From assembly GCA_964609975.1 (NCBI GenBank), contig CAZSTR010000003.1, positions 1 through 64,000 on the forward strand: 64,000 nucleotides of DNA. The letters are read 5' to 3'. The notes under the pieces are model-generated. The model ran no database searches, had not been told where the DNA came from, and saw only the letters and a program-made list of their open reading frames with translations. This document shows, in pieces, positions 8,142-15,680 of this stretch; the first letter of the stretch is position 1; each line of letters opens with the position of its first letter. The stretch is from UBA5905 sp964609975. GTDB lineage: Bacteria; Bacillota; Clostridia; Oscillospirales; Acutalibacteraceae. Position numbers and translations under genes: made by a program.

Positions 8142-9676
8142 GAGCCTTGCCTCGTTTGCCAATATTTGCGGTCGAGACTGCGATACTGTATCGCCTCCGC
8201 GATGTGGGGCGCGTCGATGACCTCGGCGCCGTCCAAATCGGCGATAGTGCGCGCTACCTTCAGCAACCGGTCATAAGCGCGGGCGGACAGTCCCATGCGC
8301 TCAAAGGCACCCCGCAGAAGGGCATTCGCGCCGTCGGTCAGGGGACAAAGCTCCCGCAGACGGCTGGTGGGGATGCGGGCGTTGCTGGTGACGGCGGAGC
8401 CGGCAAAGCGTTGGCGCTGGCGCTCGCGGGCGGCGTTCACCCGCTGGCGGATGGCGTCGGAGGATTCACCCTTCGCTTTGGCAGAAAGCTGGTCATATTC
8501 CACCGGCGGCACCTCGATATGTAGGTCGATGCGGTCCAGCAACGGGCCGGAGACCTTGCTCAAATAGCGCTGCACCGCCTGCGGCGAGCAGGTGCAGGCG
8601 CGAGTGGGATGGCCATAATAGCCGCAGGGGCAGGGGTTCATGGCGGCCACCAGCATCACTGAGCAGGGATAGGACAGCGAAGCGCTCACCCGCGAGATGG
8701 TCACCCGGCTGTCCTCCAGCGGCTGACGCAGACATTCCATGGCCATGCGGGAAAATTCGGGCAATTCGTCCAGAAACAGCACTCCATTATGTGCCAGCGA
8801 TACCTCGCCGGGACGGGGGTTGACACCGCCGCCCGCCAGCCCCTGGGGGGAAATGTTATGATGGGGCGCGCGGAAGGGGCGGCTGGCCAGCAGGCCGGTT
8901 CCGTTGGGCAAAGTTCCGGCGATGGAGTGGAGCTTCGTACATTCCAGCGCCTCCTCCTGGGTCATATCCGGCAAAATCGAGGGCAACCGCTTTGCTAGCA
9001 TACTTTTTCCGGAGCCGGGCGGGCCGATGAGCAGAATGTTATGTGAGCCGGCCGCGGCGATTTCCATGGCGCGGCGCGCTGCCTCCTGTCCCATAACATC
9101 GGCGAAATCCGCCTGTATTTGTCGGTCAACAGGGGCGGAAAGGGGCGCTTCCATGGGGAGAAGCGCTGTTTCGCCCGTCAAATGTGCCAACAGCTCCGCA
9201 ATGGTTTTCACCGCATAGACCTCGATTCCATCCACAACGGCGGCCTCCGGCCCGTTCTCGGCGGGGAGAAATACCCGACGCAGGCCGGCGGAGCGAGCGG
9301 CGATTACCATCGGCAGAACGCCGCGCACCGGGCGCAAAGCGCCCTGGAGCGACAGCTCGCCCAAAAAGGCGGCGTCGTCCAAATGCGCCTTCAGCTGGCC
9401 GCTGGCGATGAGCAGGGCGAGAAACAGAGGGAGGTCATAGACCGAGCCCACTTTTTTGACATCGGCGGGGGCCAGATTGACGGTGATGCGGCTGACGGGA
9501 TAGGTGAACCCGGCGTTCTTCAGCGCCGCCCGTACCCGGTCGCGGGATTCCCGCACCGCCGTGTCCGGCAACCCCACCACATCAAAGCCGGGAAGTCCCT
9601 GGGACAAATCGGCCTCCACCTCGACAAGAAAGCCGTCAATGCCCCGCAAGCCCATGCTATTCAAACTGGCAAACAT
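8138..9676 (-). CDS. comM: YifB/ComM-family Mg-chelatase-like AAA+ ATPase
   Basis: 512 residues. The N-terminal Lon-protease-like fold (residues 1-165, with VEVEADLSQGLPGFDVVGLPD) is followed by an AAA+ core with Walker A GPPGSGKSML, Walker B GVLFLDELPEF, a CPCGYYGHPTRACTC zinc-binding insertion and a C-terminal helical lid (ARAYDRLLKVARTIADLDG). In competent bacteria ComM is a branch-migration helicase acting in recombination of incoming DNA; in Firmicutes the role is less certain. A GGAAGAAGGGG site precedes the ATG. It is translationally coupled to uvrC. Confidence 0.9.
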   Translation of the reverse strand: MFASLNSMGLRGIDGFLVEVEADLSQGLPGFDVVGLPDTAVRESRDRVRAALKNAGFTYPVSRITVNLAPADVKKVGSVYDLPLFLALLIASGQLKAHLDDAAFLGELSLQGALRPVRGVLPMVIAARSAGLRRVFLPAENGPEAAVVDGIEVYAVKTIAELLAHLTGETALLPMEAPLSAPVDRQIQADFADVMGQEAARRAMEIAAAGSHNILLIGPPGSGKSMLAKRLPSILPDMTQEEALECTKLHSIAGTLPNGTGLLASRPFRAPHHNISPQGLAGGGVNPRPGEVSLAHNGVLFLDELPEFSRMAMECLRQPLEDSRVTISRVSASLSYPCSVMLVAAMNPCPCGYYGHPTRACTCSPQAVQRYLSKVSGPLLDRIDLHIEVPPVEYDQLSAKAKGESSDAIRQRVNAARERQRQRFAGSAVTSNARIPTSRLRELCPLTDGANALLRGAFERMGLSARAYDRLLKVARTIADLDGAEVIDAPHIAEAIQYRSLDRKYWQTRQGS

Positions 9677-9700
9677 CCAAACCCCTTCTTCCTTCTTTGT

Positions 9701-12136
9701 TTAGCGACGGCGCAAACGCCGCAGAAATTTTGCAAGCTCATAAAGTGGCCAGGGACTCAACGACAGCCGCAGGACAACGCCGAAGGCTTTTCCGCTCATG
9801 AGCGTCAGCGAAAAGACCTCGCGCACGCCGGGCATCCACAACAAAAACAGCACCGTTGCCAACGCACCGCCGAGCACCCTCAGCAGCAGCGGATTTGCGA
9901 AAAACGGCTTTTGTAACAGGGAACGGAGCGAACGAACGCAGAGCGCTTGAGTGAAGCGTGAGAGAACCAGCGTGGCGAAGGCCATGGTGGCGCCCAGCGC
10001 CGCGTCGTTCCATGCCCGCGCGCCCACGGAAAAGGCAACAAGACTCGGCAGAGCCAGAACAAGCCCTTCCATCGCAACGGCCAGCCCGTCCATTTTCGAG
10101 AGAAAGGGGACGCGAAGCGGGCGGGGGAGAGCTTCGGTCTCCGGGTCGCCGATTTCGGCGGCGAAGCCGAAGCCGGCCAGCAACAGCGTGAGGTCTCCGG
10201 CCAGCAACAGGGGAAGCGGGCGCAGAGGAACGCTTTTCCACAGAAGCAGGGCGAAAAGCACCGTCCAAAGCACACTCAGCTGGCCGGTCAGGAAAAAGCG
10301 GATGGCTTTTTTCAAATTGGCATACAGGCGGCGGCTTTCTCGAACAGCCGCCGCGAGAGCAGCGGGAGAGTCAGCTTCCAGCAGTAGGTCAGCGGCTTCG
10401 GCGATCGCCGTTTGGTGATTTCCGGTGAGAGTGGCGCTCACATCGGCGACCTGCATGGCGGGAATGTCCGCCGGACAGCTTCCGATGGCGGCAACCACCG
10501 CTCCTTCTCTCTGATGGGAACGCACAGACTGTTGCCGGTCGACGGCGAAGCACACTGCCTCTACGCCGAGGGCATCCCATTCGCTCGCTGATGCTTTTTC
10601 GTCGGCATCAGCAGGGGGAATCGTTCCGAAGCCGAGAAGCCCGGCTAGCGAAAGCTCCTGTCGGAACAGGTCTTCGTCCGCGGTAGGGGGAGCGCTCAAA
10701 AGCTTATAGGCGACGGCGGAAACCCGAAGCCCCTCTGCCGTCATTTCGGCGGTGGCGATTTCCGCTTCTGCGACAGCACCCCGCTTACAAAGAGGCAGAA
10801 GGGCGGCGGGAGCGCCGCGTACAATCAACAGGGTTTGCTCCGCGGCGGTATGGAGTGACGCGATGCAGGCGCGGGCTTCATCTCGTTGGGGCGCACACAG
10901 CGCGGGCATATTTAAAAGAAGTTCCTCCTGCCGCAGACCGTGGTTTTCCAGAAGGGCAAGGAGAGAGGAATTGCCTTTTTCGTTTTCTTCTTCGGCAGGG
11001 CAGAGCGCCGCCATCTGCAACAGGGTGAGCGCTCCAGCGCTCATTTCTCCCTTCGGGTCAAACGCCTGCTTTTTGCAGAACACCTTTTCGAGAGACAGGG
11101 ATGCTGTCGCCGCAGGGGCGGTGTTTTCCAGACAAACAACCGACACACCGCCGAGTACTTCGACGGCGGCGGGATTTTTCACAATCGCTGCTTTTTCCGC
11201 CATACGGCGCAGACTGAAAAGCCACGCTGTCCACGCCACCGTTTCCACCCCTTCGGATAGAACGGCGGCCAGCGTCACCGCGGCCGTCAGGGCCTCGCGC
11301 AGGGAGCATGGGAGCAACAGCGCCAACAGAAAAACGCAAACACCGGCCACGGGCGCCGCCAGCCTGATGAAGTGGTTCAGGTGGCGAAAATCCGTTTCCA
11401 GCGGGGAGACGGCGGAAGGCTTCTCCGAGGCGAGGGTGGCGCCGTGCCCCATTTCCGATTGGAGGCCGGTGGCCACCACCACGCCGACCCCTTCGCCGGC
11501 AGCAACGGTGCAACCGGCATAGAGCATATTCGAGCGCTCCGCCAGCACGGTGATGTCCTCATGAAGGGTGGAGGCGTTTTTTCGGGTGAGCTTTTTCATG
11601 CCGGTGAGCTTGGCTTCGTCGCTGAAAAGCTCCGACTCCGACACAAGCCGACAATCCGCTGGGACGGTATCTCCGGTGGTCAGTCGAACACAGTCGCCGG
11701 GGACCAACTCCTCCGCCGCCACCTCGGTCAGTCGCCCGCTTCGATAAACCTGCGCCGTGGGCGCGGATAGGCGGCGCAGAACGGAAAGGGAGCGGTCGTT
11801 ATAGCATTTCCAGCCGGTCTTCGCGATGGCGTGCAACAGCACAAGAATAAGAAGCATCACCGGCTCAACAAGGGAGACAGCGGCGTCGTTGACCAGCCGC
11901 TCATACGCGCCCCAGAGAAGCAACGCCAGCGAAAGTGCCATCAGCGCTATGCCCGCTCCGCCGACGGAAAAGCGGTGCAAAAAACAACGAAAAAACGACC
12001 GGTGAGGGGTGTCTGCCAGGCTGTTTTTTCCATATTCCTCCAGACGACGAAGGGCTTCTTCGTCGCTGAGCCCCTGCTCCCGGTCGGTATTCAATTCCAG
12101 CAAAACATCTTCGGCGCTGTGACTATGCCATATCAT
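9701..12136 (-). CDS. degenerate P-type ATPase homologue lacking all catalytic motifs
   Basis: 811 residues with the architecture of a P2-type cation ATPase: N-terminal cation-ATPase domain (ALRRLEEYGKNSL), paired membrane helices, actuator, helices M3-M4, phosphorylation/nucleotide domain, and C-terminal helices. Every hallmark is altered. D-K-T-G-T, which carries the phosphorylated Asp, is E-N-T-A-P (337-341). T-G-E-S of the actuator is T-G-M-K (178-181). M4 P-E-G-L is S-E-G-V (294-297). D-P-P-R is I-P-P-A, T-G-D is A-V-D, and T-G-D-G-x-N-D is I-G-S-C-P-A-D (551-557). The flanking sequence (RRMAEKAAIVKNPAAVEVLG) still aligns well. The frame is uninterrupted with host-like codon use, so it looks maintained rather than decaying. 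ATP-driven transport is very unlikely; sensing or scaffolding is conjecture. It has its own promoter. Confidence 0.8.
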   Translation of the reverse strand: MIWHSHSAEDVLLELNTDREQGLSDEEALRRLEEYGKNSLADTPHRSFFRCFLHRFSVGGAGIALMALSLALLLWGAYERLVNDAAVSLVEPVMLLILVLLHAIAKTGWKCYNDRSLSVLRRLSAPTAQVYRSGRLTEVAAEELVPGDCVRLTTGDTVPADCRLVSESELFSDEAKLTGMKKLTRKNASTLHEDITVLAERSNMLYAGCTVAAGEGVGVVVATGLQSEMGHGATLASEKPSAVSPLETDFRHLNHFIRLAAPVAGVCVFLLALLLPCSLREALTAAVTLAAVLSEGVETVAWTAWLFSLRRMAEKAAIVKNPAAVEVLGGVSVVCLENTAPAATASLSLEKVFCKKQAFDPKGEMSAGALTLLQMAALCPAEEENEKGNSSLLALLENHGLRQEELLLNMPALCAPQRDEARACIASLHTAAEQTLLIVRGAPAALLPLCKRGAVAEAEIATAEMTAEGLRVSAVAYKLLSAPPTADEDLFRQELSLAGLLGFGTIPPADADEKASASEWDALGVEAVCFAVDRQQSVRSHQREGAVVAAIGSCPADIPAMQVADVSATLTGNHQTAIAEAADLLLEADSPAALAAAVRESRRLYANLKKAIRFFLTGQLSVLWTVLFALLLWKSVPLRPLPLLLAGDLTLLLAGFGFAAEIGDPETEALPRPLRVPFLSKMDGLAVAMEGLVLALPSLVAFSVGARAWNDAALGATMAFATLVLSRFTQALCVRSLRSLLQKPFFANPLLLRVLGGALATVLFLLWMPGVREVFSLTLMSGKAFGVVLRLSLSPWPLYELAKFLRRLRRR

Positions 12137-12201
12137 AAAAACTCGTCCTTTCGGCCACAGAAAATTTCCGCGGTTGAATGAAAATCGTCTATTACCTTAA
12201 A

Positions 12202-12230
12202 ATTATAGCATAGTTTTTTCCGTTTGCCAA
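12202..12230 (-). promoter_or_regulatory. promoter of the degenerate P-type ATPase gene
   Basis: On the minus strand TTGGCA (12230-12225), 17-base spacer, TATAAT (12207-12202) with extended TGC before the -10. Confidence 0.75.
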
Positions 12231-12239
12231 TAGCGGGAC

Positions 12240-12285
12240 AAAAAAATCCCGAAGCCTCGGCGAAAACGGCACGGGTGCTTCGGGA
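12240..12285 (-). terminator. terminator after mazF
   Basis: Minus-strand stem TCCCGAAGC / GCTTCGGGA followed by seven T, starting 7 bases beyond the mazF stop. Confidence 0.8.
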
Positions 12286-12291
12286 AGGGGA

Positions 12292-12660
12292 TTATTCAAC
12301 GGTGGGCGGTACATCGCCTCCAAGGCCAAAGCTGACCTGCAGAGCTCGGTTGACGCGGTTCATAGATGGCTCATCCAGCCGCCCCATGTGTGCTCGCAGA
12401 CGACGCTTGTCCAGCGTGCGAATCTGCTCCAACAGCACAACGGAGTCCTTTGCGAGTCCGTTTTCGGCGGCGCGGAGCGGGATATGGGTGGGCAGGGGCG
12501 CTTTCCCCTGCTGGCTGGTGATGGCGGCGGCGATCACCGTCGGGCTGAACCGGTTTCCCACATCGTTTTGCACAATCAGCACCGGGCGAACGCCGCCCTG
12601 CTCGGAGCCGACAACCGGGCTGAGGTCGGCATAGTAAATATCTCCGCGATGTACGGTCAT
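12292..12660 (-). CDS. mazF: MazF/NdoA-type mRNA interferase, no adjacent antitoxin
   Basis: 122 residues of the PemK/MazF family, sequence-specific endoribonucleases that cleave mRNA. Conserved motifs are RGDIYYADLSPVVGSEQGG-x-RPVLI, the catalytic-region T of AAITSQ and the C-terminal VVLLEQIRTLDKRRL. In related spore formers the order is lipoprotein (ydcC/gerS)-alr-mazE-mazF. Here alr and the antitoxin mazE are absent: the 172 bases upstream hold only the terminator of the lipoprotein gene and no antitoxin-like reading frame on either strand. The AAAGGAG site is strong. It must be countered by a distant antitoxin, be weakly active, or be expressed very little. Confidence 0.9.
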   Translation of the reverse strand: MTVHRGDIYYADLSPVVGSEQGGVRPVLIVQNDVGNRFSPTVIAAAITSQQGKAPLPTHIPLRAAENGLAKDSVVLLEQIRTLDKRRLRAHMGRLDEPSMNRVNRALQVSFGLGGDVPPTVE

Positions 12661-12784
12661 ACATTCACTCTCCTTTACAAGAGACAGTATGGACAGGAGA
12701 AAACGCTTTTATACAAGGCTTGTCCGTGCTTGGCGGGGAAAAGAGACCTGTTCCATTGTATGCGACGCGGAGAAGCGAGGTGCA

Positions 12785-12818
12785 AAAAACGCCCGCCCGG
12801 CTTCGGGTCAGGCGGGCG
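12785..12818 (-). terminator. terminator after the GerS-like lipoprotein gene
   Basis: Minus-strand stem GCCCGCC / GGCGGGC (12817-12811 with 12797-12791) followed by six T. It separates mazF from the upstream operon. Confidence 0.85.
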
Positions 12819-12832
12819 AGCTATGGGTGCGA

Positions 12833-13345
12833 TTATTCAGCGGAAAGGGAGACAGCTTCGCTGAAAACAGCCTCCAGACTGTCGGCGGGAACGCTCAAAT
12901 GGTGGGGCATCCCAGTGGCTGGGTCAAAAACGACGGTATAGGCTTTTCCGTCCACTTCGCCGGTCACCGTATACCCTTCGTCGGTTTGCTTACCTGCGGT
13001 GAGGGGGCCGGACAGCGCTTCAAACAGACTTTTCAGCAGAGCGCTCTGAGGCACCTTGTCTGCGGTCAGCTGTATACGCATCCCGGCCAGCGTCATAGCA
13101 AGCCCCTCCTCGCTTCGGGTGAGGACAATGCCGCTTAGGGCGGCGGGCTTTTCGAATTTCAGCGAAAGTGAGTCGGCGTCCGGCTTGGACAGGGTGGCGG
13201 AAAGGGTCATTTCGCCGAAGCTTGCGTCCATGCGACAGGAGAAGCCGGCGGTCACCGGAGCGCTCTTTTCGGGCGATTTGGAACAGCCGATTAGAGCAAG
13301 AGCAAGAAAAAGAAAGGACAGCAGACAGACACAGAGGCGTTTCAT
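12833..13345 (-). CDS. GerS/YdcC-like sporulation lipoprotein (LolA-like fold predicted)
   Basis: 170 residues with a lipoprotein signal: MKRLCVCLL, hydrophobic core and lipobox L-I-G-C, lipidated Cys about 21. The mature part alternates beta strands (FSCRMDASFGEMTLSATLS, YTVTGEVDGKAYTVVFD), compatible with the LolA/GerS fold. The main support is position: nnr gene upstream, mazF downstream, as in the acpS/nnr-ydcC-alr-ndoAI-ndoA region of Bacillus and gerS-alr2-mazEF of Clostridioides difficile. GerS supports spore cortex modification needed for germination; that function here is inference. It starts 11 bases after the nnr stop. Confidence 0.55.
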   Translation of the reverse strand: MKRLCVCLLSFLFLALALIGCSKSPEKSAPVTAGFSCRMDASFGEMTLSATLSKPDADSLSLKFEKPAALSGIVLTRSEEGLAMTLAGMRIQLTADKVPQSALLKSLFEALSGPLTAGKQTDEGYTVTGEVDGKAYTVVFDPATGMPHHLSVPADSLEAVFSEAVSLSAE

Positions 13346-13356
13346 GGCAAAAGCTC

Positions 13357-14880
13357 CTATTTCTCAAATTTCAGAAACAGGTCGCCCAGCGCATCCAGCA
13401 AATCGGAGGGGAGCATGGCGCGCTGTGACAGCCGTGCGGCGGCGGCATCTCCGGCTGCGCCATGCAGCCATGCTCCACAGGCAGCGGCGTCCCAGGGGGA
13501 CAGACCCTGACCCAGTAAGCTTCCAATCATCCCCGCCAGTACATCCCCACTTCCGCCGGTGGCCATACCGGGGTTTCCGGTTTTGTTCATCCGCAAGGGC
13601 TGTCCGGGCGCGCCAATCAGGGTGTGATGCCCCTTGAGCACCAGCGTGACGCCATATTCCTCTGCGAAGCGACGGGCAAGCTCCGGTCGATGGGCCTGCA
13701 CGGAGGAGACAGAGATGTTCAGCAGATGCGCTATTTCTCCGGGATGTGGGGTCAAAATGCGCGGAGCGGCGGTTTCTGCTAAAAGCATATGCGGCGAAAC
13801 GGCATTTATGCCATCGGCATCCAAAACCAGCGGGCAGGGACAATGAAGCCATAGCGCGGCAATCATCGCCGCCGCCTGAGGCGAGCGGCCGAGGCCACAG
13901 CCGGCCACCACCGCGTCGGCCGCGGCGGCCTCTTTGAGCAAAAGAGCGTCCGCCCGCGAGGAGAGAACACCCGGTGCTTCCTCTGGCAAAAGACAGAAGG
14001 TGGCCTCCGGCAACGCCGGCGCCAAAATCGGATACAGAGAGGCGGGAATGGCGAACTTCACCAGCCCGGCGCCACAGCGCAATGCGCCACGGCCGCACAG
14101 GATGGCGGCGCCCGCCATGCCGACGCTTCCGCAAAAGAGCAAAAGACGGCCATAATCTCCCTTGTGGCTGTCAGCAGGGCGCAGCGGCAGGCACCGTTGC
14201 ACAAAATCGGCCGTGATTTCCTTGGAAAAGGCGTTACTTTCATCGGCGAGAACCTGCGCCACCATTTCCGGGGGAATACCGATGTCCAGAACCTCCACCC
14301 GGCCGCATTGCGGCGCGGCACAGCCAACTTTTTCGGCGGTCATTGTCAGGGTGAGGGTGGCCGTCGGCGTGGCGGCGGCCGCCTCCGCCCGGTCGGCGCT
14401 CACGCCACTGGGCAGGTCGACGGCGTATTTCATCGCCTTCGCCAGAGCCATTTGCTCCAGCAGGGGCAATAGCCGGGACGGCAGCTCCCCGTGAAAGCCA
14501 ATGCCATAGATACAATCCACCAGCAGGGCGGCATCGCGCACAGCGCTGTGGCAAATATACGGCTCGGCGGAATAATCCAGCACAGACACCCGCTCCGGCA
14601 GGGCGGCGAAGGCTGCCTGTGCAGCGGCGGTTTTCGGCGCGCCGAGAGTCAAAATCACCGTCACCGGACGATGGAGAGAAAGACAGCGGGAGATGACGAA
14701 GCCGTCGCCGCCGTTGTTCCCTTTCCCACAGAGGATGACGGCGTCTCCGTCGGGGGACAACTGGGCGATGCGCCCGGCGGCGGCGCGCCCGGCGCGCTCC
14801 ATCAGCTGCTGCTCACTGTCGCCGGCCTCGACGGCCAGCTTTTCGATACGGCGCATTTCTGCGGCGGTGGCTTTTTTCAT
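13357..14880 (-). CDS. nnr: bifunctional NAD(P)H-hydrate epimerase / ADP-dependent dehydratase
   Basis: 507 residues, repairing hydrated NADH and NADPH. The N-terminal YjeF_N epimerase domain (about 1-210) has GKGNNGGDGFV; the C-terminal ribokinase-like dehydratase (about 220-507) has DADGINAVSPH, LTPHPGEIAHLL, VLKGHHTLI and the nucleotide motif GNPGMATGGSGDVLAGM. The fusion is the standard Firmicute and enterobacterial form. The ATG is followed by KKATAAEMRRIEKLA, typical of the epimerase start. It heads the unit with the GerS-like lipoprotein. Confidence 0.93.
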   Translation of the reverse strand: MKKATAAEMRRIEKLAVEAGDSEQQLMERAGRAAAGRIAQLSPDGDAVILCGKGNNGGDGFVISRCLSLHRPVTVILTLGAPKTAAAQAAFAALPERVSVLDYSAEPYICHSAVRDAALLVDCIYGIGFHGELPSRLLPLLEQMALAKAMKYAVDLPSGVSADRAEAAAATPTATLTLTMTAEKVGCAAPQCGRVEVLDIGIPPEMVAQVLADESNAFSKEITADFVQRCLPLRPADSHKGDYGRLLLFCGSVGMAGAAILCGRGALRCGAGLVKFAIPASLYPILAPALPEATFCLLPEEAPGVLSSRADALLLKEAAAADAVVAGCGLGRSPQAAAMIAALWLHCPCPLVLDADGINAVSPHMLLAETAAPRILTPHPGEIAHLLNISVSSVQAHRPELARRFAEEYGVTLVLKGHHTLIGAPGQPLRMNKTGNPGMATGGSGDVLAGMIGSLLGQGLSPWDAAACGAWLHGAAGDAAAARLSQRAMLPSDLLDALGDLFLKFEK

Positions 14881-14963
14881 GGCGGTTCGCTCCTTTTTTC
14901 AACAAAGCGGGCGTCGCCGCCAAATCGGCAGCGGCGCCCGCTCTTTCCTTGGGTTATCGCCTG

Positions 14964-15530
14964 TCAGTCGGTATGGGAGGAGAAGCGGCGCTCCAGCACA
15001 ATTCCCTTTTCGCGCAGAGCACGGTCGGTTTCCAGGCGCACAGTAGTCTGCAGACCCTCGTAGAGGGCGCTCAACACGCGCTCGTTGGGCTGAAACAGCA
15101 CGGCGGTGTGACCGTTTTTCTTGCTTTGATAGGTAAAGATAAACAAATCCGGTTCTCGGTCGGAGGGAGCCGCCATGACTACCCGCTGATAGGCTTCTTT
15201 GCGGAAATTTGCACCGTCCAGCGGGAGAAGCTTTTCGATTTTTCGCCCGGAAACGGAGACGATGCGCTTGCGACTGCGGCGGCCGATGATGGTGTCGATG
15301 TCGATGCTCCCGTTGGTCACCGAATATTCGAATTCCTTGCTCAGGCCGGTGAACAGATAATAGGCGCCAAAGAAGGCACCTGCCAACAGTAGGAACAGGA
15401 CGGGGAGAACCTGAATAAACAGCAGCGTCACCGCGGTTAGCGCCAGCAGGCCCAGCACCAGAGCGACGGTGATGGCATGATCCACCGGCGTCTTTTTCTT
15501 TTTCACAATTTGTTCGATGAATGTATCCAT
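14964..15530 (-). CDS. two-helix membrane protein with cytoplasmic PH-like domain (DUF6106-like)
   Basis: 188 residues: an N-terminal basic segment (FIEQIVKKKKT), two transmembrane helices at about 19-62, then a soluble domain beginning KEFEYSVTNGSIDIDTIIGRRSRKRIVSVSGRKIEKLLPL, the pattern of bacterial PH-type membrane domains. I associate this layout with the clostridial DUF6106 group, function unknown; that assignment is from memory. AGGAGG lies 7 bases before the ATG and a clear promoter upstream, so it is an independent gene or leads into the nnr unit. Confidence 0.6.
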   Translation of the reverse strand: MDTFIEQIVKKKKTPVDHAITVALVLGLLALTAVTLLFIQVLPVLFLLLAGAFFGAYYLFTGLSKEFEYSVTNGSIDIDTIIGRRSRKRIVSVSGRKIEKLLPLDGANFRKEAYQRVVMAAPSDREPDLFIFTYQSKKNGHTAVLFQPNERVLSALYEGLQTTVRLETDRALREKGIVLERRFSSHTD

Positions 15531-15567
15531 GAAATCCTCCTATATATGTTTTGTTCTCTTTCCATCC

Positions 15568-15596
15568 ATTATAGGTGCAACTTCCGGTTTTGGCAA
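15568..15596 (-). promoter_or_regulatory. sigma-A-type promoter of the DUF6106-like gene
   Basis: On the minus strand TTGCCA (15596-15591), 17-base spacer, TATAAT (15573-15568). Confidence 0.75.
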
Positions 15597-15624
15597 TCCT
15601 TTTTCGCGGATTTGTGAAAAAATT

Positions 15625-15668
15625 TACAAATGACCCCGAAGGTGCTTCAGCGCGAACCTTCGGGGTCA
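15625..15668 (-). terminator. terminator after htpG
   Basis: A 13-base perfect stem TGACCCCGAAGGT / ACCTTCGGGGTCA starting 13 bases after the htpG stop, followed on the minus strand by a T-rich tract. Confidence 0.8.
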
Positions 15669-15680
15669 CAGAAAAAACGA

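Noticed and set aside
12661..12832. Search for a mazE antitoxin in the gap before mazF
   Set aside because: Both strands carry only a terminator and short frames without a ribosome binding site or AbrB/MetJ-like pattern.
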